64,000 nt of DNA from the NCBI GenBank assembly GCA_040376995.1, contig JBEIPP010000001.1, positions 1-64,000 of the forward strand. The letters are read 5' to 3'. This document shows, in pieces, positions 1 to 7,732 of the stretch. This DNA comes from UBA4416 sp040376995. GTDB taxonomy: Bacteria > Bacteroidota > Bacteroidia > B-17B0 > Aurantibacillaceae. Position 1 is the first letter of the stretch. Each line of letters begins with the position of its first letter. The translations under genes were made by a program, and so were the position numbers. The notes under the pieces are model-generated. The model searched no databases. It worked only from the letters and a program-made list of their open reading frames with translations, and had not been told where the DNA came from.

Positions 1-34
1 AAGTAAGATTACATTAAATAAAAACTTCTAATTT

Positions 35-55
35 CTTAAATCTTAAATCTTAAAT
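35..55. repeat. Heptamer tandem array upstream of atpH
   Basis: Three perfect tandem copies of the 7-base unit CTTAAAT end 7 bases before the atpH start codon. No Shine-Dalgarno sequence is visible between the array and the ATG. The AAG-TAA at bases 1-6 may be the end of the preceding gene (atpF would be expected), but too little is present to show this. Similar arrays phased at 7 bp with other units occur near 2199, 2583, 9836 and 36261. Confidence 0.7.
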
Positions 56-62
56 TTAAACT

Positions 63-602
63 ATGATAGTTGCATCAAGATACGCTAAATCATTACTCGA
101 CTTATCAGTTGAGAAAGGTCAGTTGGAGGCTGTTTATGCTGATATGCTTCAAGTGAAAGCGGTTTGCGAAAACTCCAGAGAATTTATTACTTTTTTAAAT
201 AGCCCTATAATCAATTCAGACAAAAAGATTGTTGTGATTAAAGCTGTATTTGAAGGAAAATTTAACTCTATCACAGATGGTTTTTTAACTATTGTTGCTT
301 CTAAAAGAAGAGAGAACGTTATCTCAGAAATGGCTAATGAATTTATTGAGCAATACCGCTCTCATAAAAATATTTTAACGGCTGTTGTAACATCGGCCAA
401 TGGCTTAGATGCTGCTACAAAACAAAAAGTATTAGACTTAGTAAAATCTCAATTAAACGGAGAAGTTGAATTGGTAGAGAAAGTAGACGCTAACATTATT
501 GGAGGATTTATTTTAAAAATTGGCGATAAACAACTAGATAAATCAGTTGCTCGTCAGTTGTCGAACTTGAAAAAAGAATTAACAAATAAAGCATTAAATT
601 AA
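63..602 (+). CDS. atpH: ATP synthase F1 subunit delta
   Basis: Delta (OSCP-type) subunit of the F-type ATP synthase, which joins the top of the F1 head to the peripheral b stalk at the cytoplasmic face of the inner membrane. The 179-residue length is normal for the family. The N-terminal helical domain begins with the usual ASRYAKSLLDLS motif, and the C-terminal part carries the conserved IIGGFILKIGDKQLDKSV segment. It lies 19 bases upstream of atpA on the same strand, in the standard b-delta-alpha order, so co-transcription is likely. Identification is secure from sequence and neighbours together. Confidence 0.97.
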   Translation: MIVASRYAKSLLDLSVEKGQLEAVYADMLQVKAVCENSREFITFLNSPIINSDKKIVVIKAVFEGKFNSITDGFLTIVASKRRENVISEMANEFIEQYRSHKNILTAVVTSANGLDAATKQKVLDLVKSQLNGEVELVEKVDANIIGGFILKIGDKQLDKSVARQLSNLKKELTNKALN

Positions 603-621
603 TAATTAACCATACAATAAA

Positions 622-2199
622 ATGGCTGAAGTAAAACCAGCAGAAGTATCTGCAATTTTAAGACAACAATTATCAGGTTTCAAATCGGAAGCTGAATTAG
701 AAGAAGTTGGATCTGTATTACAAGTAGGTGATGGTATCGCTCGTATTTACGGTTTATCTAAAGTTCAATCAGGTGAGTTGATTGAATTTGAAACAGGTTT
801 ACAAGGAATTGTATTAAACTTGGAAGAGGATAACGTAGGTGCCGTATTATTAGGTGCAAGTACTGGAATTAGCGAAGGTTCTTCGGTAAAGCGTACTGGA
901 CGTATTGCTTCTATCAATGTTGGTGAAGGCATGTTAGGCCGTGTTATCGATACTTTAGGAAATCCTATAGATGGTAAAGGGCCAATTCAAGGAACTACCT
1001 ACGAATTACCTTTAGAGCGTAAGGCTCCAGGTGTAATTTACCGTCAACCAGTTACTGAACCTTTACAAACAGGTATCAAAGCAATTGATGCGATGATTCC
1101 AATTGGACGAGGACAACGTGAGTTAATCATTGGTGACCGTCAAACAGGTAAAACAACAGTTGCGTTAGATACAATCATTAATCAAAAAGAATTTTATGAT
1201 GCAGGAAAACCTGTGTTCTGTATATATGTAGCAATTGCTCAAAAAGGGTCTACCGTAGCGAACGTTGTTCGTACATTAGAAGAAAATGGTGCAATGGCTT
1301 ACACAGTGGTTGTTGCGGCTAACGCTTCTGATCCTGCTCCAATGCAATTCTATGCTCCATTTGCTGGTGCTGCAGTTGGTGAATTCTTTAGAGATACTGG
1401 TCGTCCTGCGTTAATCGTGTATGATGATTTATCTAAACAAGCAGTTGCTTACCGTGAGGTGTCATTATTATTACGTCGTCCTCCAGGACGTGAGGCATAC
1501 CCAGGTGACGTTTTTTACTTACACAGTAGATTATTAGAGCGTGCCGCTAAGATTAATGCTTCTGATGATATCGCTAAAAACATGAATGATTTACCTGAGT
1601 CGTTAAAACCGATGGTAAAAGGTGGGGGTTCATTAACAGCTTTACCAATTATTGAAACACAAGCAGGTGACGTTTCTGCATACATTCCAACTAACGTGAT
1701 TTCGATTACGGATGGACAAATTTTCTTAGAGTCGAATTTATTTAACTCAGGCGTTCGTCCAGCTATTAACGTAGGTATTTCTGTGTCTCGTGTTGGTGGT
1801 AATGCTCAAATTAAATCGATGAAAAAAGTAGCAGGTACTTTAAAATTAGATCAAGCTCAATACCGTGAGTTAGAGGCTTTCGCTAAATTCGGTTCTGACT
1901 TAGATGCTGCTACAAAATCAGTATTAGATAAAGGTGCTCGTAACGTGGAAATTTTGAAACAAGCGAACGCATCTCCTTTACGTGTTGAGCAACAAATTGC
2001 TATTATTTACTTAGGTACTAAAAACTTATTACGTAGCGTTCCAGTAAACAGAGTAAGAGAGTTTGAAAAAGAGTTCTTAGATGTTTGCGAACGTAAAAAT
2101 AAAGAACAATTAGATGCTTTAAAAGCAGGTAAATTTGATGATTCGATTACAAGTGTGTTAGAAGCAACTGCAAAAGAATTATCAGCTAAGTATGCTTAA
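622..2199 (+). CDS. atpA: ATP synthase F1 subunit alpha
   Basis: Alpha subunit of the catalytic F1 hexamer, contributing the non-catalytic nucleotide sites and the arginine finger that acts on beta. The 525-residue protein is full length. The P-loop GDRQTGKT lies at residues 171-178, and the SVSRVGG segment with the arginine finger is near residue 387. Codon use is strongly biased towards TTA, CGT and GGT, as expected for a highly expressed gene in an AT-rich genome. It is followed directly by an IVP gene rather than by atpG. The interruption does not disturb the atpA reading frame. Confidence 0.99.
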   Translation: MAEVKPAEVSAILRQQLSGFKSEAELEEVGSVLQVGDGIARIYGLSKVQSGELIEFETGLQGIVLNLEEDNVGAVLLGASTGISEGSSVKRTGRIASINVGEGMLGRVIDTLGNPIDGKGPIQGTTYELPLERKAPGVIYRQPVTEPLQTGIKAIDAMIPIGRGQRELIIGDRQTGKTTVALDTIINQKEFYDAGKPVFCIYVAIAQKGSTVANVVRTLEENGAMAYTVVVAANASDPAPMQFYAPFAGAAVGEFFRDTGRPALIVYDDLSKQAVAYREVSLLLRRPPGREAYPGDVFYLHSRLLERAAKINASDDIAKNMNDLPESLKPMVKGGGSLTALPIIETQAGDVSAYIPTNVISITDGQIFLESNLFNSGVRPAINVGISVSRVGGNAQIKSMKKVAGTLKLDQAQYRELEAFAKFGSDLDAATKSVLDKGARNVEILKQANASPLRVEQQIAIIYLGTKNLLRSVPVNRVREFEKEFLDVCERKNKEQLDALKAGKFDDSITSVLEATAKELSAKYA

Positions 2200-2230
2200 A
2201 TTTAGAATTAAGAATGCAAAATTAAGAATT
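2199..2230. repeat. Degenerate 7-bp phased array at the atpA/IVP junction
   Basis: Starting in the atpA stop codon, the sequence runs AATTTAG, AATTAAG, AATGCAA, AATTAAG, AATT: four 7-base units and a partial one. It overlaps the TTG start of the IVP gene. The motif ATTAAGAAT is an inverted match to ATTCTTAAT in the array on the other side of the IVP gene (2583-2603), so the inserted gene is bracketed by imperfect inverted repeats. Confidence 0.6.
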
Positions 2231-2576
2231 GGCAAACGAGAGAGATAACATAATCGTTAACAAAACACTTGATTTTGCTTGTGATATTCTAGATTTAGAA
2301 GATTTATTAAACGAAAAAAGAAAATACGTAATATCAAAACAAGTAACAAGAAGCGGACTTTCAATAGGAGCAAATGTTAGAGAGGCACAACGAGCCGTTA
2401 GTAAAGCAGATTTTATTAATAAACTCGGGATCTCTTTAAAGGAAGCAGAAGAAACACAGTATTGGTTTGAAATAATTGAAAGAAAAATTTTTATACTTGA
2501 TGCGAAATACAAAAATGAACTAGAGCAAATAATAAAATTATTAGTTTCAATTATTAACTCAAGTAAAAACAAATAA
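2229..2576 (+). CDS. Four-helix bundle protein (23S rRNA intervening-sequence protein family)
   Basis: A 115-residue, almost entirely helical protein of the IVP / S23-type four-helix-bundle family, related to the Avd accessory protein of diversity-generating retroelements. The hallmark segments are KTLDFACDI near the start, the QVTRSGLSIGANVREAQ loop and the KLGISLKEAEETQYWFEI helix. The only usable start is TTG at 2229, 29 bases after atpA. The biological role of free-standing members is unknown. The oddity is its place inside the ATP synthase operon between atpA and atpG, bracketed by 7-bp arrays. It does not break either neighbour and is probably co-transcribed. I infer a past insertion. 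No transposase is visible. Confidence 0.88.
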   Translation: MANERDNIIVNKTLDFACDILDLEDLLNEKRKYVISKQVTRSGLSIGANVREAQRAVSKADFINKLGISLKEAEETQYWFEIIERKIFILDAKYKNELEQIIKLLVSIINSSKNK

Positions 2577-2582
2577 TTCTGA

Positions 2583-2603
2583 ATTCATAATTCATAATTC
2601 TTA
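2583..2603. repeat. Heptamer array upstream of atpG
   Basis: ATTCATA, ATTCATA, ATTCTTA in tandem at 7-base spacing, ending 10 bases before the atpG start. The last unit with its flank reads ATTCTTAATT, the reverse complement of the AATTAAGAAT found on the upstream side of the IVP gene. Confidence 0.65.
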
Positions 2604-2613
2604 ATTAAACGAG

Positions 2614-3495
2614 ATGCCAAATTTAAAAGAAGTAAGAAATAGAATTGTATCCGTTGGTTCAACCATGCAGATTACGAGTGCCATGAAAATGGTGAGTGCT
2701 GCTAAATTGAAACGTGCACAAGATGCAATTACGCAAATGCGTCCTTACGCCAACAAATTGCAGGAGATATTACAAAATGTAAGTTCAAGTTTGGATACTT
2801 CTGAAAATGCTTATGCGCGTAAATCAACGCCTAAAAACGTATTATTAATCGCTATTTCTTCTAATCGTGGATTAGCGGGGGGCTTTAATGCTAACGTTAT
2901 TAAAAAAACATGGAGTTTAATTAACAACGAATATAGCGGATGTACAATTACTGTATTGCCAATTGGCAAAAAAGTAACGGATGCATTTAAACGTACAGAT
3001 TATATTATTCACGGCTCTCATTTACCACACAACGTAAACGAGATATTTGACAATTTGAATTACAATACAGTTGCGCCAATTGCTGAAAGAGTGATGAATG
3101 CATTTGTATTGAAAGATTTTGATAAAGTAGTTTTAGTTTACAATCAGTTTAAAAACGCAGCGGTACAAATTGTACAAGCCGAACAATATTTACCAGTTGA
3201 ACCATCTGTATCTGCTACTTCATCGTCATCAAATACAGATTATATCTTTGAACCAAGTAAAGAATTTATTGTAAGTGATTTAATTCCTCGTTCATTAAAA
3301 ACACAATTCTACAAGGCATTATTAGATTCATTAGCGTCTGAGCATGGAGCTCGTATGACAGCGATGCATAAAGCAACAGATAACGCTAAAGATATGTTAC
3401 GTGATTTAAAAATCAGTTATAACAAAGCTCGTCAAACTGCTATTACAACTGAGATTTTAGAAATCGTTGCTGGTGCCGAAGCATTGAACGGATAA
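2614..3495 (+). CDS. atpG: ATP synthase F1 subunit gamma
   Basis: Central rotor shaft of the F1 motor. The 293-residue protein has the conserved N-terminal helix (NRIVSVGSTMQITSAMKMVSAAKL) and the matching C-terminal helix (MHKATDNAKDML...YNKARQTAITTEILEIVAGA), which form the coiled coil inside the alpha-beta ring. The start at 2614 is an ATG preceded by GAG. atpD and atpC do not follow, which is usual in Bacteroidota, where beta and epsilon are encoded elsewhere. A strong intrinsic terminator begins 21 bases after the stop, so this is the operon end. Confidence 0.98.
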   Translation: MPNLKEVRNRIVSVGSTMQITSAMKMVSAAKLKRAQDAITQMRPYANKLQEILQNVSSSLDTSENAYARKSTPKNVLLIAISSNRGLAGGFNANVIKKTWSLINNEYSGCTITVLPIGKKVTDAFKRTDYIIHGSHLPHNVNEIFDNLNYNTVAPIAERVMNAFVLKDFDKVVLVYNQFKNAAVQIVQAEQYLPVEPSVSATSSSSNTDYIFEPSKEFIVSDLIPRSLKTQFYKALLDSLASEHGARMTAMHKATDNAKDMLRDLKISYNKARQTAITTEILEIVAGAEALNG

Positions 3496-3515
3496 TCGTA
3501 TTTTAAAATACATTT

Positions 3516-3550
3516 AAAAACCCTCTACAAATTTTTGCAGAGGGTTTTTT
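3516..3550 (+). terminator. Intrinsic terminator of the atp operon
   Basis: Perfect 6-bp stem CCCTCT / AGAGGG (3521-3526 with 3539-3544), flanked by an A run on the 5' side and T6 on the 3' side, 21 bases after the atpG stop. Confidence 0.9.
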
Positions 3551-3633
3551 GTTTTATGAATAAAAAATTCTGTTTTTACTATTGTTTATCTTATGTTTTC
3601 GATAAAAAATGATAAAAATCATTTTTTAATGCT

Positions 3634-3641
3634 GACATTTG
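3634..3641 (+). promoter_or_regulatory. Possible -7 box of the desaturase gene
   Basis: GACATTTG resembles the Bacteroidota -7 consensus TAnnTTTG with one mismatch and lies 22 bases before the ATG. The 12-base string ACATTTGTAGCC is shared exactly with the tRNA-His promoter region on the other strand near 39785-39796. Confidence 0.4.
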
Positions 3642-3663
3642 TAGCCGAACTAAAACTACAACA

Positions 3664-4389
3664 ATGATTATTCTTTTATTTTTAGTACTTCACTGGTACT
3701 TATCTCTTTTCGGACAAACGTTTTTTTTACATAGATATAGCGCTCATAAAATGTTTACGATGAACAAATTTTGGGAAAAATTCTTTTATATTTTTTCTTG
3801 GGTAACGCAAGGCTCTTCATATTTGAACGCTCGTGCATATGCTATTTTACATCGTATGCATCATGCTTATAGCGATACTGAAAAAGATCCTCATACCCCA
3901 CATTTTTTTAAAGATGCTTATCACATGATGTTGCATACACGTGAAATCTATAATGATGTTTTAAATAAACGTATAGTTGTAGAAGAAAAATTTGATCGTA
4001 ATTTTCCAGAGTATCCGGTTATTGATAAAATAGCAGATAGCTGGTTTACACGTATTGCATTTGGTGTAGGGTATTTTGTGTTTTATTGTTTTTTTGCAAC
4101 ACATTGGTGGATGTTTTTATTATTGCCAATTCACTTTTTAATTGGACCAATACAAGGGGCTATTGTAAATTGGGCAGGACATAAATATGGTTACCGTAAT
4201 TTTGATGAGGGAGACAAATCTAGAAACACTTTATTTTGGGATATTTTAATGATGGGAGAATTGTTTCAAAATAATCATCATCATGCAGGTGCTAAACCTA
4301 ATTTTGCAGTTAAATGGTATGAAGTAGACCCAACATATCCTGTTATTTTATTATTAGATAAAATTCGCGTCATTAAGTTGGTGAGATAG
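3664..4389 (+). CDS. Membrane fatty acid (acyl-CoA-type) desaturase
   Basis: Integral membrane di-iron desaturase that introduces a double bond into fatty acyl chains, probably adjusting membrane fluidity. At 241 residues it is short but complete. The histidine-box pattern is present: HRYSAH at residues 23-28, HRMHH at 63-67 and NNHHH near residue 204. Hydrophobic segments at the N-terminus, at about 35-50 and at about 130-160 fit the stearoyl-CoA desaturase-like fold. It stands alone between two terminators, so it is a single-gene transcript. Substrate and double-bond position cannot be told from sequence. Confidence 0.9.
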   Translation: MIILLFLVLHWYLSLFGQTFFLHRYSAHKMFTMNKFWEKFFYIFSWVTQGSSYLNARAYAILHRMHHAYSDTEKDPHTPHFFKDAYHMMLHTREIYNDVLNKRIVVEEKFDRNFPEYPVIDKIADSWFTRIAFGVGYFVFYCFFATHWWMFLLLPIHFLIGPIQGAIVNWAGHKYGYRNFDEGDKSRNTLFWDILMMGELFQNNHHHAGAKPNFAVKWYEVDPTYPVILLLDKIRVIKLVR

Positions 4390-4410
4390 ATAACTATAAT
4401 CTTATAAATA

Positions 4411-4445
4411 AAAAACCCTCTGAATAATAATTTAGAGGGTTTTTT
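4411..4445. terminator. Bidirectional terminator between the desaturase gene and clpX
   Basis: Stem AAAAAACCCTCT / AGAGGGTTTTTT with a short AT loop lies between two convergent genes. The A run on one side and T run on the other allow it to work for both strands. It ends 14 bases from the clpX stop codon. Confidence 0.88.
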
Positions 4446-4458
4446 ATTTAGGTATGCT

Positions 4459-5700
4459 TTATGCGACCTGTAACTGTGTTAATCTTGCGTTTTTTAATTT
4501 ATCTAAGGCATACTCTAAAGTAATAGTTAAGTTTTTTGGCGCTTTTTCATCGCTTGGCGCATCAAACATAAAATCTACCATTATCGATTCGCAAATACCA
4601 CGTAGACCTCTAGCGCCTAATTTAAACTCTAATGCTTTATCTACAATAAGGTTTAACACTGCTTCATCAAATTCTAATTTAATACCTTCCATTTTAAATA
4701 AATGCTTGTATTGTTTTATGAGCGCATTTTTAGGTTCTGTTAAAATAGATCGAAGAGTTGTTCTATCTAAGGGTTTTAAATATGTTAAAACAGGTAAGCG
4801 TCCAATTAACTCAGGGATCAAACCAAATGATTTTAAATCTTGTGGAGATACGTATTGCAATAAATTGGCTTTATCAATTTCATCTTGTGCCACAGATGCT
4901 GAGTAACCAACCGCTTGTGTATTTAAACGTTGAGCAATTTTTTTATCAATACCATCAAAGGCCCCACCACAAATAAATAATATATTACGTGTATTTACTT
5001 GAATCATTTTTGCATCTGGATGTTTTCGTCCACCCTGTGGCGGTACGTTTACAACAGAACCTTCTAATAATTTTAACATAGCTTGTTGCACGCCTTCGCC
5101 ACTTACATCACGTGTAATAGAAGGATTATCGCTTTTGCGAGCAATTTTATCAATTTCATCAATAAACACAATTCCTCTCTCGGCAGCAGCTACATCATAA
5201 TCCGCTGCTTGCAATAAACGTGTTAATACATTTTCTACATCTTCGCCCACGTAACCTGCCTCAGTTAAAACTGTTGCATCAGCAATACAAAAAGGAACAT
5301 TTAATAATTTTGCAATGGTACGAGCCATTAAGGTTTTACCCGTTCCTGTTTCGCCAACTAAAATCACGTTTGATTTATCAATTTCAATTTCTTCTTTTGC
5401 ATCAGCAACATGAGCCACACGCTTAAAGTGGTTGTAAACCGCCACACTCATTATTTTTTTTGCTTCGTCTTGACCAATAATGTATTCATCCAAATGCTTT
5501 TTAATAGCATGTGGTTTTAATACATTTAAAGCATGTTGAACTTGTTGGTTACCTTGCGAGCCTGCTTCTTCATTTACGATTTTAAAAGCTTGCGAAATAC
5601 ATTGGTCGCAAATATGACCAGTTACACCTGCAATTAAAACTTTAACTTCTTTCTTATCTCGTCCGCAAAACGAACAAACTATTGGACCTGCTTTTGCCAT
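4459..5700 (-). CDS. clpX: ATP-dependent Clp protease ATP-binding subunit ClpX
   Basis: AAA+ unfoldase that recognises tagged proteins and feeds them to ClpP. The 413-residue protein has the N-terminal zinc-binding domain with cysteines C9, C12, C31 and C34. Next come Walker A GETGTGKT at residues 116-123, Walker B FIDEIDKIA near residue 177, and the RYGLIPEL-type region in the form FGLIPELIGRLP. The C-terminal small domain begins around residue 310. clpP is not next to it. The gene is alone on the minus strand with its own promoter upstream. Confidence 0.98.
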   Translation of the reverse strand: MAKAGPIVCSFCGRDKKEVKVLIAGVTGHICDQCISQAFKIVNEEAGSQGNQQVQHALNVLKPHAIKKHLDEYIIGQDEAKKIMSVAVYNHFKRVAHVADAKEEIEIDKSNVILVGETGTGKTLMARTIAKLLNVPFCIADATVLTEAGYVGEDVENVLTRLLQAADYDVAAAERGIVFIDEIDKIARKSDNPSITRDVSGEGVQQAMLKLLEGSVVNVPPQGGRKHPDAKMIQVNTRNILFICGGAFDGIDKKIAQRLNTQAVGYSASVAQDEIDKANLLQYVSPQDLKSFGLIPELIGRLPVLTYLKPLDRTTLRSILTEPKNALIKQYKHLFKMEGIKLEFDEAVLNLIVDKALEFKLGARGLRGICESIMVDFMFDAPSDEKAPKNLTITLEYALDKLKNARLTQLQVA

Positions 5701-5717
5701 TTTAATATATTATCCAG

Positions 5718-5748
5718 CAAAAGTACAATAAAAGCATCAATCAAAAAA
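5718..5748 (-). promoter_or_regulatory. clpX promoter (Bacteroidota type)
   Basis: On the minus strand a TACTTTTG box (5725-5718) matches TAnnTTTG exactly. A TTTG element (5745-5742) lies 16 bases upstream. The box ends 17 bases before the clpX start codon. Confidence 0.6.
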
Positions 5749-5830
5749 CTACAAAACGTAGCAATTATAGCATCAAGCGCTATTTTGTAATTATAGAGAC
5801 ACTGAATTTTTTTATCGCCTAAAAAAGCTT

Positions 5831-5838
5831 TATTTTTG
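5831..5838 (+). promoter_or_regulatory. -7 box upstream of the barrel protein gene
   Basis: TATTTTTG matches TAnnTTTG exactly and lies only 8 bases before the ATG at 5847. If used, it gives a very short leader. No clear -33 TTTG was found. Confidence 0.4.
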
Positions 5839-5846
5839 GTACACCC

Positions 5847-6554
5847 ATGAAAAAAGTCTTTTTATATTGTTTATTGCTTTTTAGTATTGTATTTACAGCT
5901 AATGCTCAAAAAGACAGCACTAAACCAAAGAAAACGGTATCGGAATTTGATATGAAAAATTATAAATCTGATCCTAACGACAGATTAATTTTCGAAATAA
6001 ATTATACGACTTGGATGGGAATATCTGAAGTTATAAAACCAGATTGGAAATGTATTGGTTTTGGTTTTTATACTTTGTTTGATAAACCGATTGCCAATTC
6101 AAATTTTAGCTTTGGATACGGATTAGGTTTTTATGGACATAATTATAGTTCAAATGCAAAATTTATTTATCAATTTGACAGCTTAAGCAAGCAAACCGTA
6201 ACTTTTATAGACATTAAAAAAGATTCTTATAAATCTAATAGATATAACGAACGTAGTATCGAATTGCCTTTAGAAATTAGGTTTAGAACCAAAACAAAAA
6301 CCACATTTAAAATGATGTTAGGCGCTAGAATTGGGTACGTAGCTTCTAATTTTTTTAAAATTGATGATGCTAATGGAAAAATTAGAATGTATGATATTAA
6401 AAATATTAATCGTTTGCGTTATGGAATTAATTTTAGAATAGGTGTTGAGCAATTATGTTTAACAGCCAGTTATTATTTAAGTGAAGTGTTTACAGAAAGA
6501 GGGCCAAAAGGAATACACCCATTTAGTGTTGGCATTGCTATTATTCCTTATTAG
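5847..6554 (+). CDS. Outer membrane beta-barrel protein, hypothetical
   Basis: A 235-residue exported protein. An N-terminal signal peptide of about 20 residues ends at ANA-QKDS. The mature part has alternating aromatic and glycine-rich strands (for example NSNFSFGYGLGFYG and MMLGARIGYVASNFF) and ends in a strand, as small porin-like barrels do. No specific family could be named with confidence. Similar small PorT-like barrels are common in Bacteroidota. It converges on uppP with only 2 bases between the two stop codons. Confidence 0.7.
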   Translation: MKKVFLYCLLLFSIVFTANAQKDSTKPKKTVSEFDMKNYKSDPNDRLIFEINYTTWMGISEVIKPDWKCIGFGFYTLFDKPIANSNFSFGYGLGFYGHNYSSNAKFIYQFDSLSKQTVTFIDIKKDSYKSNRYNERSIELPLEIRFRTKTKTTFKMMLGARIGYVASNFFKIDDANGKIRMYDIKNINRLRYGINFRIGVEQLCLTASYYLSEVFTERGPKGIHPFSVGIAIIPY

Positions 6555-6556
6555 AA

Positions 6557-7351
6557 TTAAATAATTGCAATAGGAATTTTTAATAAAAATAAAATTATTA
6601 AAACTCCTCCTACAATAATTCGGTACCAACCAAAGCCTTTAAAACCATGCTTATTTAAAAATCCAATAAAGGATTTAATAGCAAGAAGTGCTACAATAAA
6701 CGCAATTACATTTCCAAAAATTAAAATATTAATTTCTTGTCTGTTAAGAGAAATACCTTCTTTATAAAAGTCTAATAGTTTTTTAGCAGTAGCTGCAAAC
6801 ATGGTTGGCACAGCTAAAAAGAATGAAAACTCTGCTGCATTTTGTCTGGTTAATCCTTGTGTCATACCACCAATAATAGTACAAGCGCTTCGGCTCATGC
6901 CAGGCCACATCGCTAAACATTGGAATAATCCTATTTTTAAAGCTGTTGGGTAAGTAATGTCTTTTTCTTCGTTTTTCGAATTATTTTTAAACCATTTATC
7001 TACGAACAATAATACAATTCCTCCAATAAACAAAGCTATAGCAACTCCAATTAAATTCTCTAAAGCAGCATCAATGTAATCGCCTAATAATACGCCGAAA
7101 ACAGCAGCAGGAATAAACGCTATAACTAATTTAATATAGAAGTTGATTGACTTAAAAAATCGTTTGAAATACAAAACAACGACTGATAAAATAGCGCCTA
7201 ATTGAATGGCGATGGTAAATAATTTCACAAAACGAGTAGCTTCTATTCCCAAAATAGCAGAGCCAATCATCATGTGACCCGTTGAAGAAATCGGCAAAAA
7301 CTCAGTTAAGCCTTCAATAACGGCAATAATAAACGCTTCAAAATATGTCAT
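6557..7351 (-). CDS. uppP: Undecaprenyl-diphosphatase (BacA family)
   Basis: Integral membrane phosphatase that recycles undecaprenyl pyrophosphate, the lipid carrier for peptidoglycan and surface polysaccharides. The 264-residue length is typical. Both family motifs are present: EGLTEFLPISSTGHM near the N-terminus (residues 13-27), and PGMSRSACTIIGGM around residues 149-162. About seven hydrophobic segments are visible. It lies 26 bases downstream of the DUF3098 gene on the same strand, the pairing usually seen in Bacteroidota, so the two are probably co-transcribed. Confidence 0.96.
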   Translation of the reverse strand: MTYFEAFIIAVIEGLTEFLPISSTGHMMIGSAILGIEATRFVKLFTIAIQLGAILSVVVLYFKRFFKSINFYIKLVIAFIPAAVFGVLLGDYIDAALENLIGVAIALFIGGIVLLFVDKWFKNNSKNEEKDITYPTALKIGLFQCLAMWPGMSRSACTIIGGMTQGLTRQNAAEFSFFLAVPTMFAATAKKLLDFYKEGISLNRQEINILIFGNVIAFIVALLAIKSFIGFLNKHGFKGFGWYRIIVGGVLIILFLLKIPIAII

Positions 7352-7377
7352 AAAAGAAAAAAGGGTAAAAAGAAGAA

Positions 7378-7611
7378 TTAAGCCTCTCCGTTTTTAGTTT
7401 TTGGACGCCACATAATGGCAACAATAACAGTAACAAAGCCCAACAGACAAACCATTGGTGCAATTGTAATACGTTGAGTATCAAAAATTGCAGGATTAAA
7501 CACATTTGGATCTTCGCTACCACCACCAATCATTAATAAATATCCAAGTATAATTAATACGATTCCTCCAATTAAGATTTGATAGTTTTGCTTTCCAAAT
7601 GTTGTTTTCAT
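7378..7611 (-). CDS. DUF3098 domain membrane protein
   Basis: A 77-residue protein with two hydrophobic helices (about residues 13-30 and 52-67) and the family motif IGGIVLIILGYLLMIGGGSEDP. An ATG at 7611 is preferred over the GTG one codon upstream. Function is unknown, but in Bacteroidota it usually lies between ftsX and uppP, suggesting a cell-envelope role. Here uppP follows as expected, while ftsX is about 30 kb away (37.9 kb), so the usual cluster is split. Confidence 0.88.
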   Translation of the reverse strand: MKTTFGKQNYQILIGGIVLIILGYLLMIGGGSEDPNVFNPAIFDTQRITIAPMVCLLGFVTVIVAIMWRPKTKNGEA

Positions 7612-7630
7612 CACGTGTGTTTTAGGAAAG

Positions 7631-7660
7631 CAAAGCTATTAAAAAACTTCGTTTTACAAA
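7631..7660 (-). promoter_or_regulatory. Promoter of DUF3098-uppP
   Basis: Minus-strand TTTG (7660-7657), 18 bases, then TAGCTTTG (7638-7631): both halves of the Bacteroidota consensus at normal spacing. It ends 19 bases before the ATG at 7611. This is the best-formed promoter in the window. Confidence 0.75.
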
Positions 7661-7732
7661 GACTTAAACCCTTAAAAAACACATCATTTTTTCGTTAATT
7701 TTTCGTAATATTGCTATTCTATAAACAAAAAT

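Noticed and set aside
2222..2572. Minus-strand ORF opposite the IVP gene
   Set aside because: Mirror of the IVP gene with no family match; the plus-strand protein has clear family motifs.
4454..4906. Plus-strand ORF within clpX
   Set aside because: Shadow of clpX with no start context or family features.
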